Shown here: one piece after another, positions 9,201 through 15,917 of the stretch
Position numbering within the stretch: the stretch's first letter is position 1
Layout of the letters: the number at the start of each line of letters is the position of its first letter
Assembly: GCA_964572855.1 (NCBI GenBank)
Contig: CAZNGF010000022.1
Location: forward strand, 1 to 36,146
Length of the DNA: 36,146 bases
Direction of reading: 5' to 3'
Origin: CAZNGF01 sp964572855
GTDB taxonomy: Bacteria; Bipolaricaulota; Bipolaricaulia; RBG-16-55-9; JAJCYT01
Translations under genes and position numbers: made by a program
The notes under the pieces: model-generated
The model's database searches: none
Told to the model about the DNA's origin: nothing
The model's input: only the letters and a program-made list of their open reading frames with translations

Positions 9201-9466
9201 GCGATTCTAAGATGGCGAAAAAGGCTTTTAGCCAAGCCTTTGATCAAATTCATCAGAGTGGTCGTCTCTATCATACAATCATTGTTTCATACTTGTTTCT
9301 CGATCGTAGAGACAAGGCAATTGATTGGTTTAAGCGTGGTCGCAGTCACCTAGAAAAGCGGAGATTCGAGCACTTGGCTAATTATCCTGCATTGACGCCA
9401 TCATTTGAACAATTCCAACAGTCCCCAGAGTTTAGAGCTTTTCTCGCTGAAGAGCTGGAATCTTAA
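6266..9466 (+). CDS. AfsR/SARP-type transcriptional regulator (BTAD, STAND ATPase, TPR)
   Basis: The 1066-residue multidomain regulator starts with an OmpR-like winged helix (about 1-95, LFGGFQLQDEHG, FWPDSELDKADNNLRQAIYTVRK). An all-helical BTAD domain follows (about 100-245, ending YRECERVLRDELDAEP). The STAND/AAA ATPase has Walker A GEAGIGKTR near residue 300 and Walker B VALFLDDLQWAD near 416. A helical arm leads to tetratricopeptide repeats from about 690 to 1040. This is the AfsR architecture, in which ATP binding and TPR-mediated signals gate DNA binding. From about nucleotide 8780 to the stop, base composition and codon choice become distinctly AT-rich, so the last 230 residues look transferred or recently replaced. 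A candidate target site with SARP-box geometry lies at 11511-11703. Confidence 0.93.
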   Translation: MFRLSLFGGFQLQDEHGNPLEIRNRKAQLLLAYLVLHAGQDHSREKLIDLFWPDSELDKADNNLRQAIYTVRKAIEPEGTPRGTYLAARQGIVRFSAEADYWDDVSAFETLLQRAEATADEARALALKEAVELYRDDLLAGVYEDWCLDLQQTYRTRYLNALHALIDDLIADKDYATAIPYAQGSLSQDPLQEDMHRRLMVLYHAVGERTAALQQYRECERVLRDELDAEPAPETRALLEEIESRTGLDRIEDQVEHARELIHRFPDLGAPFVGREKESLKLARAWAEASEGRGQAVLIAGEAGIGKTRLAQQYLDYAATHGGLDLRGRSYELEGKSPYQPLVEALRRGLRDLPEEAIRSVSSLWLREVAKMVPELAPESAEAPHAAPLVSPEQERQRLFEGLCQFLLALSKERPVALFLDDLQWADASTLQFVAYLARRIESERVLILGTYREEELGEDHPLWARLQQLISDQGVTQVNLQPLGAEEIRALVEGMLKSEEQALLARRVFEESKGVPFFAEELLKAFMDAGVVGLDAQRQWQVAPDRLSAEHVPGTVQALIESRLPRLDESSRRLLEQAAVVSRDFTPDWMGPLVGLSEGALNDALDALLDARFLESEGVHYRFRHDLTRQVVYRRLRPERRRQLHLRTGEALEPFYAQDPEGEGSQWLGDLARHFHQAQRWERALAYGLKAGEQAWTRSYSKDEALAFFERALEAAEHLDDTTGRLRALKGLGEVCALTDEQDRGLEYCERALEDCDDPEDCADLYCAVAAVYHHKRELETGLKYCEKALKELGEESESPSLIRTCYYASNFNNWLSRPDQAIAHCERALNLLEKRSNDYWRSLILSELGHAHIRKEEYNKAIEHLQKAIQLAEQLQDQNTLRLAVFNLGLAHFNSKDINNAILHWEKALKLTQEMGNIPGDLAGIYSWLVHGFMISGEYEKSLEYAYKQLENNKLANRPLMIGSSYARIGCLYDTIGDSKMAKKAFSQAFDQIHQSGRLYHTIIVSYLFLDRRDKAIDWFKRGRSHLEKRRFEHLANYPALTPSFEQFQQSPEFRAFLAEELES

Positions 9467-9799
9467 AAGCAATTAATTTAACTTTTCTTAATAATGATCG
9501 TTCGCTGCTCTAGGATTATCGCTTCGCAGTTACACGGTTTGGCTGTCTTGCCAAATACACATTCACCTGGAAGCGGGAGTGTGAGGTCCACCGCGCTGTT
9601 CGAGGGGACGGACTTCACGCTCTCCGAGCAGAGCAGACAAGCGATGCGGATTTGTCTGTTTAGCGGATGTTAAACCCATCTCAAGAACCAGAGAAAAGCG
9701 GACGATGCCGGAGAAGCGCTAGACAACTGAGGAAGTTGCTGAAAACTCCGGCATCGTCCGTCCACTCATGTCAAACTCGCTACAGCTCCAACGTTCGCA
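9467..9799. other. Non-coding gap between convergent genes
   Basis: These 333 bases lie between the 3' ends of the regulator and the metalloprotease genes. No convincing reading frame or tRNA is seen. The left part continues the AT-rich composition of the regulator's tail. A 7-bp stem (CAGACAA at 9634-9640, TTGTCTG at 9652-9658) and a 15-bp inverted repeat at 9699-9760 are the only structures found. Confidence 0.6.
9699..9760. repeat. 15-bp perfect inverted repeat
   Basis: CGGACGATGCCGGAG (9699-9713) and its exact reverse complement (9746-9760) flank a 32-base loop. It sits between two convergent stop codons. It could be a two-way terminator without a T-run, or the scar of a small mobile element. 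Confidence 0.75.
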
Positions 9800-11479
9800 C
9801 TACGAACACACTTTAACGTCGACGCATGCTTTCATGCGCCTCACGTTGTCCAGTTCGAACTCTACGTCATGTCGCCCCGTATCGATGGAGGGGAACATCA
9901 GGTTCCTTGGATCGAGGCTGTGTTCGGCTCCCAGGTTGTGCCCGATCTCGTGCGCCACCAACAGGAACCGTTGCAGCAGGAGCGCTTGAAAGTTCTCGTT
10001 GGCACTTCCCTCCTCGTTGGGCTTCGGCCTGTGTTGTGACAGCGAGCGATTCCCCGACGGGTTCAATGCGCCCGCTTTTCCGCAACTGTCAGCCGAGCGC
10101 GCCCACAAGCCGCCGAGCCCCTCGGCGATGCCCACGATGTCGCGGCCTTCTTCGGTCCCACATTCTATTTCACAAATACAACAACCGGAATCCTCGATTG
10201 TCTGATCGGCGTCAGCGGGGATCGAACCCAGGTCGTGTCCTGTAAACAGGTGGAGCACCACCGGGTTCGAGACTTCTTCTCGATCTCTGTAAGAAGAGAA
10301 ATCCAGGGGGAAGCCCGTATCCTCGATACCGTCCCCATCGGCGTCGGTCAGCCTGGTTCGGTCGGAGAAATCGCACAACAAGCTCAAGGCGTTGATGCTT
10401 GATGGGGCCAGAGTGGCTCCGGGCGCGCTCGACGGCCACCGATTGGACGGCGCCAACGTCTCGATTCGGATGTTGGCTTTCGTTAGGTACAACGCCTCGA
10501 CGAGGTTGAGCACCTCGCGCTGGGCGTCCTCGACCGTCTTGTCCGTGATCGCGCTGCCAAAAAGAGTGCTGAAACTGGGATCGCTCATCGGAACCACCTT
10601 GAACGTCCGGAGCTCTGATGCTGCGCCGGTTCCGCCCACTTCACGGGACGCCGCCGAAGCTCTCTCTTGCCCACGCTCTTCAACGCTCAGCACGCGTTGG
10701 ACGGCCTTTGCGTGAGACCTGTCGTTCATGCGGTTGCGCGCGTGAACGGTGCTCCCCGCGTGACCCGCTTCGATTTCAAGGTCAATGAGAAAATCAGTGT
10801 CATCGGCGCGGTAGAGAATGTGGTGGCTTGTGCCGTTGGGAAACAGAATGTCGAACTTGTCCTGCAGGGCCGCCCGGTCACAATCGCTGGCCTCATCCAA
10901 GAGGAAGGAATCGAACAGCGTGTCGTCGGCGAGGATCGGCTGCAGCAGCGGCCGCACCGGCTCGACGAACGTCCAGGGAAGATCCCGTAGGTGAAAGTGC
11001 CGCACGATGTAGCCCGATACCATGTTGACGCCGTTCCGTTTTGCCAGGTGAAGCGCCACTTGGCTTTGCGGTGAGCGTCCGCCACGCAAGCGCCCGCCCA
11101 CGGTCATGGATGGGCCTTCGTCACTGTCGTATGCATTTTTCACGCCAACCCAGACCTGTTCTTCGCTGCGCTCGCCATCTTTACCCAAGCTTGGGAAGCT
11201 ACCGTCGAACGAATCTTTGCCCTGCTCCAGTAGCGCAGCGAAGATCGCGTTTTGAGGGGTTTGCTCAAAGTCCACCAACTCAAACCCGGTTACGGAAGGC
11301 AGCAACACCCTGACAAGGTCGTTGCGTGCCGTTTGTTTCGCTTGCTCGCTCGATTGTGCATGAATTGAATCGAACAACGCACAGCCATTGTCAAAATTGC
11401 GCGCCATCAACGGCTCCAACCCAACCGAGCCCCATGCCAACAACGCGAGCACGAGCCCCCCTAGCAGCAGTCGTTTCAT
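9800..11479 (-). CDS. Secreted metzincin-type zinc metalloprotease
   Basis: The 559-residue protein begins with a signal peptide (MKRLLLGGLVLALLAWGS). The extended zinc-binding motif HEIGHNLGAEH is at residues 510-520 with NLMFPS as the probable Met-turn shortly after, which defines a metzincin endopeptidase. Catalysis therefore sits at the extreme C-terminus. An N-terminal region of about 300 residues resembles a propeptide, and segments with CCICEIECG and several other cysteines suggest extracellular disulfides. Unusually, the protein ends only about 40 residues after the zinc motif. GAGGAGG precedes the ATG. The gene is divergent from another exported protein across a shared control region with tandem repeats. 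The substrate is unknown. GC is lower than in neighbouring housekeeping genes. Confidence 0.88.
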   Translation of the reverse strand: MKRLLLGGLVLALLAWGSVGLEPLMARNFDNGCALFDSIHAQSSEQAKQTARNDLVRVLLPSVTGFELVDFEQTPQNAIFAALLEQGKDSFDGSFPSLGKDGERSEEQVWVGVKNAYDSDEGPSMTVGGRLRGGRSPQSQVALHLAKRNGVNMVSGYIVRHFHLRDLPWTFVEPVRPLLQPILADDTLFDSFLLDEASDCDRAALQDKFDILFPNGTSHHILYRADDTDFLIDLEIEAGHAGSTVHARNRMNDRSHAKAVQRVLSVEERGQERASAASREVGGTGAASELRTFKVVPMSDPSFSTLFGSAITDKTVEDAQREVLNLVEALYLTKANIRIETLAPSNRWPSSAPGATLAPSSINALSLLCDFSDRTRLTDADGDGIEDTGFPLDFSSYRDREEVSNPVVLHLFTGHDLGSIPADADQTIEDSGCCICEIECGTEEGRDIVGIAEGLGGLWARSADSCGKAGALNPSGNRSLSQHRPKPNEEGSANENFQALLLQRFLLVAHEIGHNLGAEHSLDPRNLMFPSIDTGRHDVEFELDNVRRMKACVDVKVCS

Positions 11480-11510
11480 GGTGCAACCTCCTCTTTGCGT
11501 GTCTGCCCGG

Positions 11511-11543
11511 AGGGTAGTCCCGCATTGTTAATATTCTGTTAAT
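11511..11543 (-). promoter_or_regulatory. SARP-box-like tandem repeat and -10 of the metalloprotease gene
   Basis: Read on the minus strand, two identical heptamers ATTAACA (11537-11543 and 11526-11532) are separated by 4 bp, giving an 11-bp pitch. The -10-like TACCCT (11511-11516) follows 9 bp after the second heptamer, and there is no -35 hexamer. A third, single ATTAACA lies at 11647-11653. This layout fits an activator that touches RNA polymerase from a tandem site, as SARP and OmpR/PhoB-class proteins do. Confidence 0.5.
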
Positions 11544-11671
11544 CGTGAGCGAAACAGGCTTTCCTTCCCATTCGCGCGACTCACAGACCGAAGCGGCAAA
11601 TCGCTCCAAGGCCCGCCTGCCCGTTGCTTTCCCGTTCATGCGCGCTTGTTAATCGTTTTCCACCCCGCGCG

Positions 11672-11703
11672 CTAACGGCGCGTTAACGGGCGGCAAGTAG
11701 AAA
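11672..11703 (+). promoter_or_regulatory. SARP-box-like tandem repeat and -10 of the exported-protein gene
   Basis: Heptamers CTAACGG (11672-11678) and TTAACGG (11683-11689) are separated by 4 bp (11-bp pitch). Exactly 8 bp later comes TAGAAA (11698-11703), a -10-like hexamer without a -35. The start site would be near 11710, giving a 25-base leader with AAGGAGGGG. The TAAC core is shared with the divergent repeat and points toward its own promoter in each case. Confidence 0.5.
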
Positions 11704-11734
11704 GGGAGCAACTCAAACCCAAGGAGGGGTTGCG

Positions 11735-12310
11735 ATGAACGTCGCCAATCTCAACACGAACAAGACGCAGAGCCACACGAACCGGATCACGGTGAGCCTG
11801 AGCGTTGCGCTGCTGCTCGCACTGGGAGCAGCCTTCGGCGCGAGCGCGCAGGCCGCCTGCCTCACGGCGGCGGACTCGCCGGAGACGGGTGCCACCGTGT
11901 GCGTCACGCAGAACAGCGGGGCCGACCAGATCGACCGCAGCGAGACGCCGGACGGCATCGTCGAGGGCAGCCGGCTGCGGGCGCAGACATTCGTCCCCGC
12001 GCCGAGCGCACACGCAGGCGCCTCGCTGGAGTTGCACACCGCGGGCGCGGCCACCGAAAGAGGCTACCGCGTCGAGGTGCGCATCGTGAGCGTGTCGCTG
12101 CCGGCTGTGGCGGACGCGACCGTGGCTGCCGTGGTCGGGATCGCGGCGGGTCAATACGACAGCTTCCAAGAACTGGAAAGCGTGTCGGAAGCCGAAGCCG
12201 ATTTCGCCTTCGAGCTCCGCTTCGGCGAGCGGATCGACGTCTCCGAACTGGAAGCTGACTTGGTCCAGGCCCTGTCGGCCTTCGCCGGCGGCGAGGTGTT
12301 GATCCCCTAG
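11735..12310 (+). CDS. Small exported protein of unknown function
   Basis: The 191-residue protein has a 40-residue signal peptide: a polar N-region, then VSLSVALLLALGAAFG, with likely cleavage after ASAQA. The mature part contains a close Cys pair (ACLTA and TVCVT) near its N-terminus that may form a disulfide loop. The rest has no recognisable domain, and its acidic, beta-prone sequence ends GGEVLIP. AAGGAGGGG lies at the right distance from the ATG. The divergent promoter region shared with the secreted metalloprotease suggests coordinated export of the two proteins. A substrate, inhibitor or accessory role is possible but unsupported by homology. A strong hairpin terminator follows. Confidence 0.75.
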   Translation: MNVANLNTNKTQSHTNRITVSLSVALLLALGAAFGASAQAACLTAADSPETGATVCVTQNSGADQIDRSETPDGIVEGSRLRAQTFVPAPSAHAGASLELHTAGAATERGYRVEVRIVSVSLPAVADATVAAVVGIAAGQYDSFQELESVSEAEADFAFELRFGERIDVSELEADLVQALSAFAGGEVLIP

Positions 12311-12328
12311 CCGACTTGGCTTGAAACC

Positions 12329-12366
12329 GCGCGGGTCGGGGACCACCTCGGCCCGCGCGCGTTTTT
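12329..12366 (+). terminator. Intrinsic terminator after the exported-protein gene
   Basis: A 13-bp stem (arms 12329-12341 and 12346-12358, with two G-U pairs) closes a 4-base ACCA loop, and a GTTTTT run follows at 12361-12366. It lies 18 bases after the stop codon and ahead of the serC promoter. Confidence 0.85.
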
Positions 12367-12371
12367 CGCGT

Positions 12372-12400
12372 TTGAAGCCATCCGCCCCGCGCTCTAGAAT
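12372..12400 (+). promoter_or_regulatory. Predicted serC-serA promoter
   Basis: TTGAAG (12372-12377) and TAGAAT (12395-12400) are spaced by 17 bp and begin directly after the upstream terminator. The same -35 hexamer is used by the predicted rnpB promoter. Confidence 0.65.
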
Positions 12401-12447
12401 CGACTCGCCCCACGTCCCACCAAACAGCGCAAAGCGAGGCGTTTATC

Positions 12448-13542
12448 ATGGTCGAACGCGTCCACAACTTCTCGGCCGGGCCCGGCACGCTGCCGCTGCC
12501 CGTGCTGGAGGAAGCCCAGCGCGATCTGTTGGCCCTGCCGGGCGTCGGCATCTCCGTGCTCGAGATCAGCCACCGCTCGCCGCCGTTCCTGGAGATCGTC
12601 GAGGAAGCCAAGTCCAACCTGAAGGCGCTGCTGGGCCTGCCGGAGGGCTACCGCGTGTTGTTCCTGCAGGGCGGGGCGAGCCAGCAGTTTTCCACGGTCC
12701 CGATGAACTTCCTGCGCGGGCGGAGCGAGGCGGCCGACTACGTCGTGACCGGCTCATGGGGGAGCAAGGCCGTCAAAGAGGCCCGGCGCGAGGGCGCTGT
12801 GAATGTCGCCTGGGATGGCGAGGCGGACGGCTACACGCGCGTCCCGGCCCAAGACGAACTGACCCTCACGCCGGGCGCGGCCTACGTCCACGTCACCTCG
12901 AACGAGACGATCCAGGGCGTGCAGTTCCCCGACGACCTCGACGCGGGCGACGTCCCGCTGATCTGCGACATGTCCTCGGACTTCCTGTCGCGGCCGATCC
13001 AAGCGGACCGTTACGCGCTCATCTACGCGGGAGCACAGAAGAACGCCGGTCCCGCGGGCGTGACGGTCGTGATCGTCCGGGAGGACCTGCTGGAGAAAAT
13101 CCCCACCGGGCTGCACACGATGCTGGACTACCGCACGCACGCCCAGAAGGACTCGGCCTACAACACGCCGCCGGTGTTCGCGGTCTACGTGGTCAACCTG
13201 GTGACGCGCTGGCTGCTCGACGAGGTGGGCGGCCTCGAGCAGGTGCAGGCTCGCAACGCTCAGAAGGCCAAGCTGCTCTACGACGCCATCGACGGCAGCG
13301 AGGGGTTCTACCGCGGCCACGTCCGGCCCGAGAGCCGCTCGGCCATGAACGTGACCTGGCGCCTGCCGAGCGAGGATCTGGAGGCACGCTTCCTCGAGGA
13401 AGCGCAAGCCGAGGGGCTGGTCCAGCTCAAGGGGCACCGCTCGGTCGGGGGCCTGCGCGCCTCGATCTACAACGCGATGCCCAGAGAGAGCGTCGAGGTG
13501 CTCAGGGACTTCATGCGCCAGTTCCAGCACAAGCACGGGTAA
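12448..13542 (+). CDS. serC: Phosphoserine aminotransferase SerC
   Basis: This PLP enzyme converts 3-phosphohydroxypyruvate and glutamate to phosphoserine, the second step of serine synthesis. The 364-residue product starts with the family signature FSAGPGTLP. It shows LFLQGGASQQF, the D-M-S-S-D cofactor-contacting segment and the Schiff-base lysine K198 in YAGAQKNAGPAG. The C-terminal FMRQFQHKHG is typical. Length is normal. It forms an operon with serA, whose start lies 14 bp downstream. Confidence 0.95.
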   Translation: MVERVHNFSAGPGTLPLPVLEEAQRDLLALPGVGISVLEISHRSPPFLEIVEEAKSNLKALLGLPEGYRVLFLQGGASQQFSTVPMNFLRGRSEAADYVVTGSWGSKAVKEARREGAVNVAWDGEADGYTRVPAQDELTLTPGAAYVHVTSNETIQGVQFPDDLDAGDVPLICDMSSDFLSRPIQADRYALIYAGAQKNAGPAGVTVVIVREDLLEKIPTGLHTMLDYRTHAQKDSAYNTPPVFAVYVVNLVTRWLLDEVGGLEQVQARNAQKAKLLYDAIDGSEGFYRGHVRPESRSAMNVTWRLPSEDLEARFLEEAQAEGLVQLKGHRSVGGLRASIYNAMPRESVEVLRDFMRQFQHKHG

Positions 13543-13556
13543 GGGAAAGGACCGCT

Positions 13557-14462
13557 TTGAAACGTATCCTGGTGTGCGACCCGATGGACGAGGGGGCGCT
13601 GGCGCAACTGCGACAGCACCCGGGGATCGAGCTGAGCTACGAGCCGACCATCGAGCCCGAGGCGCTCGATGCGCGCATCGGGGAGTTCCACGCCGTGCTC
13701 GTGCGCAGCCGCACGAAGCTCAGGCGCCCCACGCTGGAACGCGCCCACAACCTCCAGGCCATCGGCCGCGCGGGCACGGGTCTGGACAACATCGACGTCG
13801 CGTTCGCCGAGTCTCGCGGCATCGCGGTCCGCAACGCCCCCGGCGTCAACGCCAACGCCGTGGCCGAGCTGGCGCTCGCGCTCATGCTCATGCTGGCGCG
13901 CCGGGTGCCGGCCGCGCTCGAGACCGTGCGGCAGGGCGCGCCCAAGAAGGTCAAGGGCATCGAGCTGGCGGGCAAGACGTTGGGCCTGATCGGCTTCGGC
14001 AACATCGGCCGGCGCGTGGCGCGCCTGGCCCAAGGGTTCAGGATGGAGGTGGTCGCCCACGACCCGCTGGTGCAACTCGACCAAGTGCCCGAGGCGCTGC
14101 GGGTCGTGCCGCTCTGCGGGCTGGACGAGCTGCTGGCGCGCAGCGACTTCGTCTCGCTCCACGTGCCGCTCTCCGACGAGACGCGCGACACGATCGACGC
14201 GGCGGCGCTCTCAAGGGTCAAGCCGGGCGCCTATTTGATCAACACGGCCCGCGGCGGCCTGGTCGACGAGCGCGCCGCCGCCGCAGCGCTGGATTCCGGC
14301 CAGTTGAGCGGCTTGGCCACCGACTTCTTCGCGCCCGACAGCCCGCTGCTAGGTCACGACAGGGCGATTCTCACCCCGCACATCGGCGCGTCGAGCCAGG
14401 AAGCCCAAGAGCGCGCGGGCGAGGAGACCGTCGGGCGCGTGTTGGAGGCGTTGGGGATCTAA
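13557..14462 (+). CDS. serA: D-3-phosphoglycerate dehydrogenase, short form (SerA)
   Basis: This enzyme oxidises 3-phosphoglycerate with NAD to 3-phosphohydroxypyruvate, the step before SerC. The 301-residue protein is a D-2-hydroxyacid dehydrogenase. The substrate-binding part includes IGRAGTGLDNID, the Rossmann motif is GFGNIG, and the catalytic Arg, Glu and His lie in NTARGGLVDE and LTPHIGASS. It ends right after the catalytic core and has no ACT or intervening domain, so serine feedback through ACT is not expected. The most likely start is TTG at 13557: AAGGA lies 5 bp upstream, family homology begins at KRILVCD, and no ATG fits. It is coupled to serC. Confidence 0.92.
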   Translation: MKRILVCDPMDEGALAQLRQHPGIELSYEPTIEPEALDARIGEFHAVLVRSRTKLRRPTLERAHNLQAIGRAGTGLDNIDVAFAESRGIAVRNAPGVNANAVAELALALMLMLARRVPAALETVRQGAPKKVKGIELAGKTLGLIGFGNIGRRVARLAQGFRMEVVAHDPLVQLDQVPEALRVVPLCGLDELLARSDFVSLHVPLSDETRDTIDAAALSRVKPGAYLINTARGGLVDERAAAAALDSGQLSGLATDFFAPDSPLLGHDRAILTPHIGASSQEAQERAGEETVGRVLEALGI

Positions 14463-14498
14463 CGACCGTTCCGGCAACGGATCGGGCGCGTCGGCACC

Positions 14499-14518
14499 GG
14501 GTCCAATGAATTGGACCC
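14499..14518. repeat. Palindrome with GGGTCCAAT arms
   Basis: GGGTCCAAT (14499-14507) and ATTGGACCC (14510-14518) are exact reverse complements around GA. It lies 36 bp after the serA stop, between convergent genes. Confidence 0.75.
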
Positions 14519-14534
14519 CTACGGGAAAGAACTG

Positions 14535-14560
14535 TGTGGGCGCGATTCATCGCGCCCACA
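14535..14560. repeat. 12-bp palindrome with TGTGGGCGCGAT arms
   Basis: TGTGGGCGCGAT (14535-14546) pairs perfectly with 14549-14560 around a 2-base centre. It lies 8 bp from the stop of the M50 gene and 72 bp after serA, so it may terminate transcription from both sides. It resembles the GTAGGGGCG palindromes elsewhere in the window. Confidence 0.75.
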
Positions 14561-14568
14561 TGGGTCTC

Positions 14569-15249
14569 TTACGACACCAGCAACACCAAGAACCACTGCG
14601 CCACGCCCAGCAGCGGGTAGAGGATCTCCTGCAACAACCCCAACGCCAACAGGCCGAGCACGATCAAAAAGCCGAAGGGCTCGACGCGGCGCAGCAGACG
14701 GCGCCCCGGCTCAGGTAGCAGGTAGGCCAGCACGCGCGAGCCGTCCAGCGGGGGGAGCGGGATCAGGTTGAAGATGCCCAGAATCATGTTGATGATGAAA
14801 AACACGAACAGGAAGAAGGCCAGGTAGTTGACCGCGCCCGCCCCGGTCTCCAGCGCGCGCAACGTGCCCAGCACGGTCTCGGGCGCGACCAGGTTGACGA
14901 GCCACAGGCACGCGTACGCCCCGGCCGCCAGCAGAAAGTTGGTGAGCGGACCGGCCACGGCCACGCGCATCATGCCCTGGTAGGGGTTGCGGAAGTAGCC
15001 GGGCTGGACCGGCACGGGCTTGGCGAAGCCGAACACCGGCGCGCCCACGAACGCAAGCACTGCCGGCAGGACCACCGTGCCGACCGGATCGATGTGCCGG
15101 ATCGGGTTCAGGCTGAGCCGGCCGCGCGCCTTGGCCGTCGGGTCGCCCAGGCGAAAGGCGACGTAGCCGTGCGCGACCTCGTGCAGCAGCGCCGCGATCA
15201 GGAGCGCGACGAGCTGCAGGCCGATCTCCAGGACGGCTGCGGGCGTCAT
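14569..15249 (-). CDS. M50-family (site-2-protease-like) membrane metallopeptidase
   Basis: The 226-residue integral membrane protease has the zinc motif HEVAH at residues 23-27 inside the first transmembrane helix. The second conserved block NPIRHIDPVGT lies near residue 50 and supplies the acidic zinc ligand. Five to six hydrophobic segments follow. No PDZ or CBS domain is present, so it is a compact M50 member of the YwhC-like type. The family cleaves transmembrane segments; the substrate here is unknown. Its ATG is 5 bp after the rhomboid stop without a clear Shine-Dalgarno, so translational coupling is likely. It is the last gene of an Rqc2, rhomboid, M50 operon. Confidence 0.92.
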   Translation of the reverse strand: MTPAAVLEIGLQLVALLIAALLHEVAHGYVAFRLGDPTAKARGRLSLNPIRHIDPVGTVVLPAVLAFVGAPVFGFAKPVPVQPGYFRNPYQGMMRVAVAGPLTNFLLAAGAYACLWLVNLVAPETVLGTLRALETGAGAVNYLAFFLFVFFIINMILGIFNLIPLPPLDGSRVLAYLLPEPGRRLLRRVEPFGFLIVLGLLALGLLQEILYPLLGVAQWFLVLLVS

Positions 15250-15254
15250 CTAGC

Positions 15255-15917
15255 TCAGCGCTGGGTGAGCTGGAGCCACCACGCCCGTCCCTTGAGGAAG
15301 AGAAGGCCGAACAGGATGCCGCCCAGATGCCCGACGTGGCTGATGCCGGCCAGCGACCCCGACACGGCGAAAAACAGCGAGAGCGCGCCGAAGATGATCA
15401 CGGCGTACTTGGCCTTGACCGGGAAGAAGTACAGGTAGATGATCTGCTCCGGGAACAACATGCCGAAGGCCAGCAGCAGGCCCAGCACCGAGCCCGAGGC
15501 GCCGATCGTGATCCCCAGCATCCCGTCGCCCGTGATCAGGGCCACCAGGAACACGCTGAGTCCGGCGCCCACGCCGCAGAAGAGGTAGTACTGGAAGAAG
15601 CGCCGCATCCCCCACACGCGCTCCAGGATCTGGCCGAACATCCAGAGCGCCAGCATGTTGAACCCGATGTGCCAGATGCCGCCGTGCAGGAACATGTAGG
15701 TGAACGGCTGCCAGACCTCGCCGCGCAGCACGTCGATGGGCCGCAGGCCGAAGGTGAGTTCGAACCAGGTCCCCATGATGCTGAGGCCAATAGGCCGGCC
15801 CATGCTGGCGGCGGTCTGGATGTTGAACCACACCTGGACGGCGTACACGGCCAGGTTGATGATCAGCAGGTACTGCACGGCGCTTCCCAGCGCCAGGGGG
15901 TTGTTCGGTCGTCTCAT
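15255..15917 (-). CDS. Rhomboid-family intramembrane serine protease
   Basis: The 220-residue polytopic protein has the rhomboid catalytic dyad: Ser141 in GASGSVLG and His197 in GHLGGILFG. The conserved HIGFNMLALWMFG motif of the second helix and about six transmembrane helices are also present. Rhomboids cleave membrane-anchored proteins within the bilayer. Its ATG overlaps the TGA of the upstream Rqc2-like gene by 4 bp (ATGA), and the M50 protease follows 5 bp later. This gives two different intramembrane proteases in one operon. The substrate is unknown. Confidence 0.93.
   Translation of the reverse strand: MRRPNNPLALGSAVQYLLIINLAVYAVQVWFNIQTAASMGRPIGLSIMGTWFELTFGLRPIDVLRGEVWQPFTYMFLHGGIWHIGFNMLALWMFGQILERVWGMRRFFQYYLFCGVGAGLSVFLVALITGDGMLGITIGASGSVLGLLLAFGMLFPEQIIYLYFFPVKAKYAVIIFGALSLFFAVSGSLAGISHVGHLGGILFGLLFLKGRAWWLQLTQR

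Noticed and set aside
9467..9799. A tRNA or small protein gene in the convergent gap
   Set aside because: No cloverleaf with a T-loop consensus and no frame with a ribosome site were found.
12321..13556. A long N-terminal extension of SerA in frame across the serC gene
   Set aside because: It overlaps serC in another frame and has no homology; the TTG at 13557 with its own ribosome site fits the family start.
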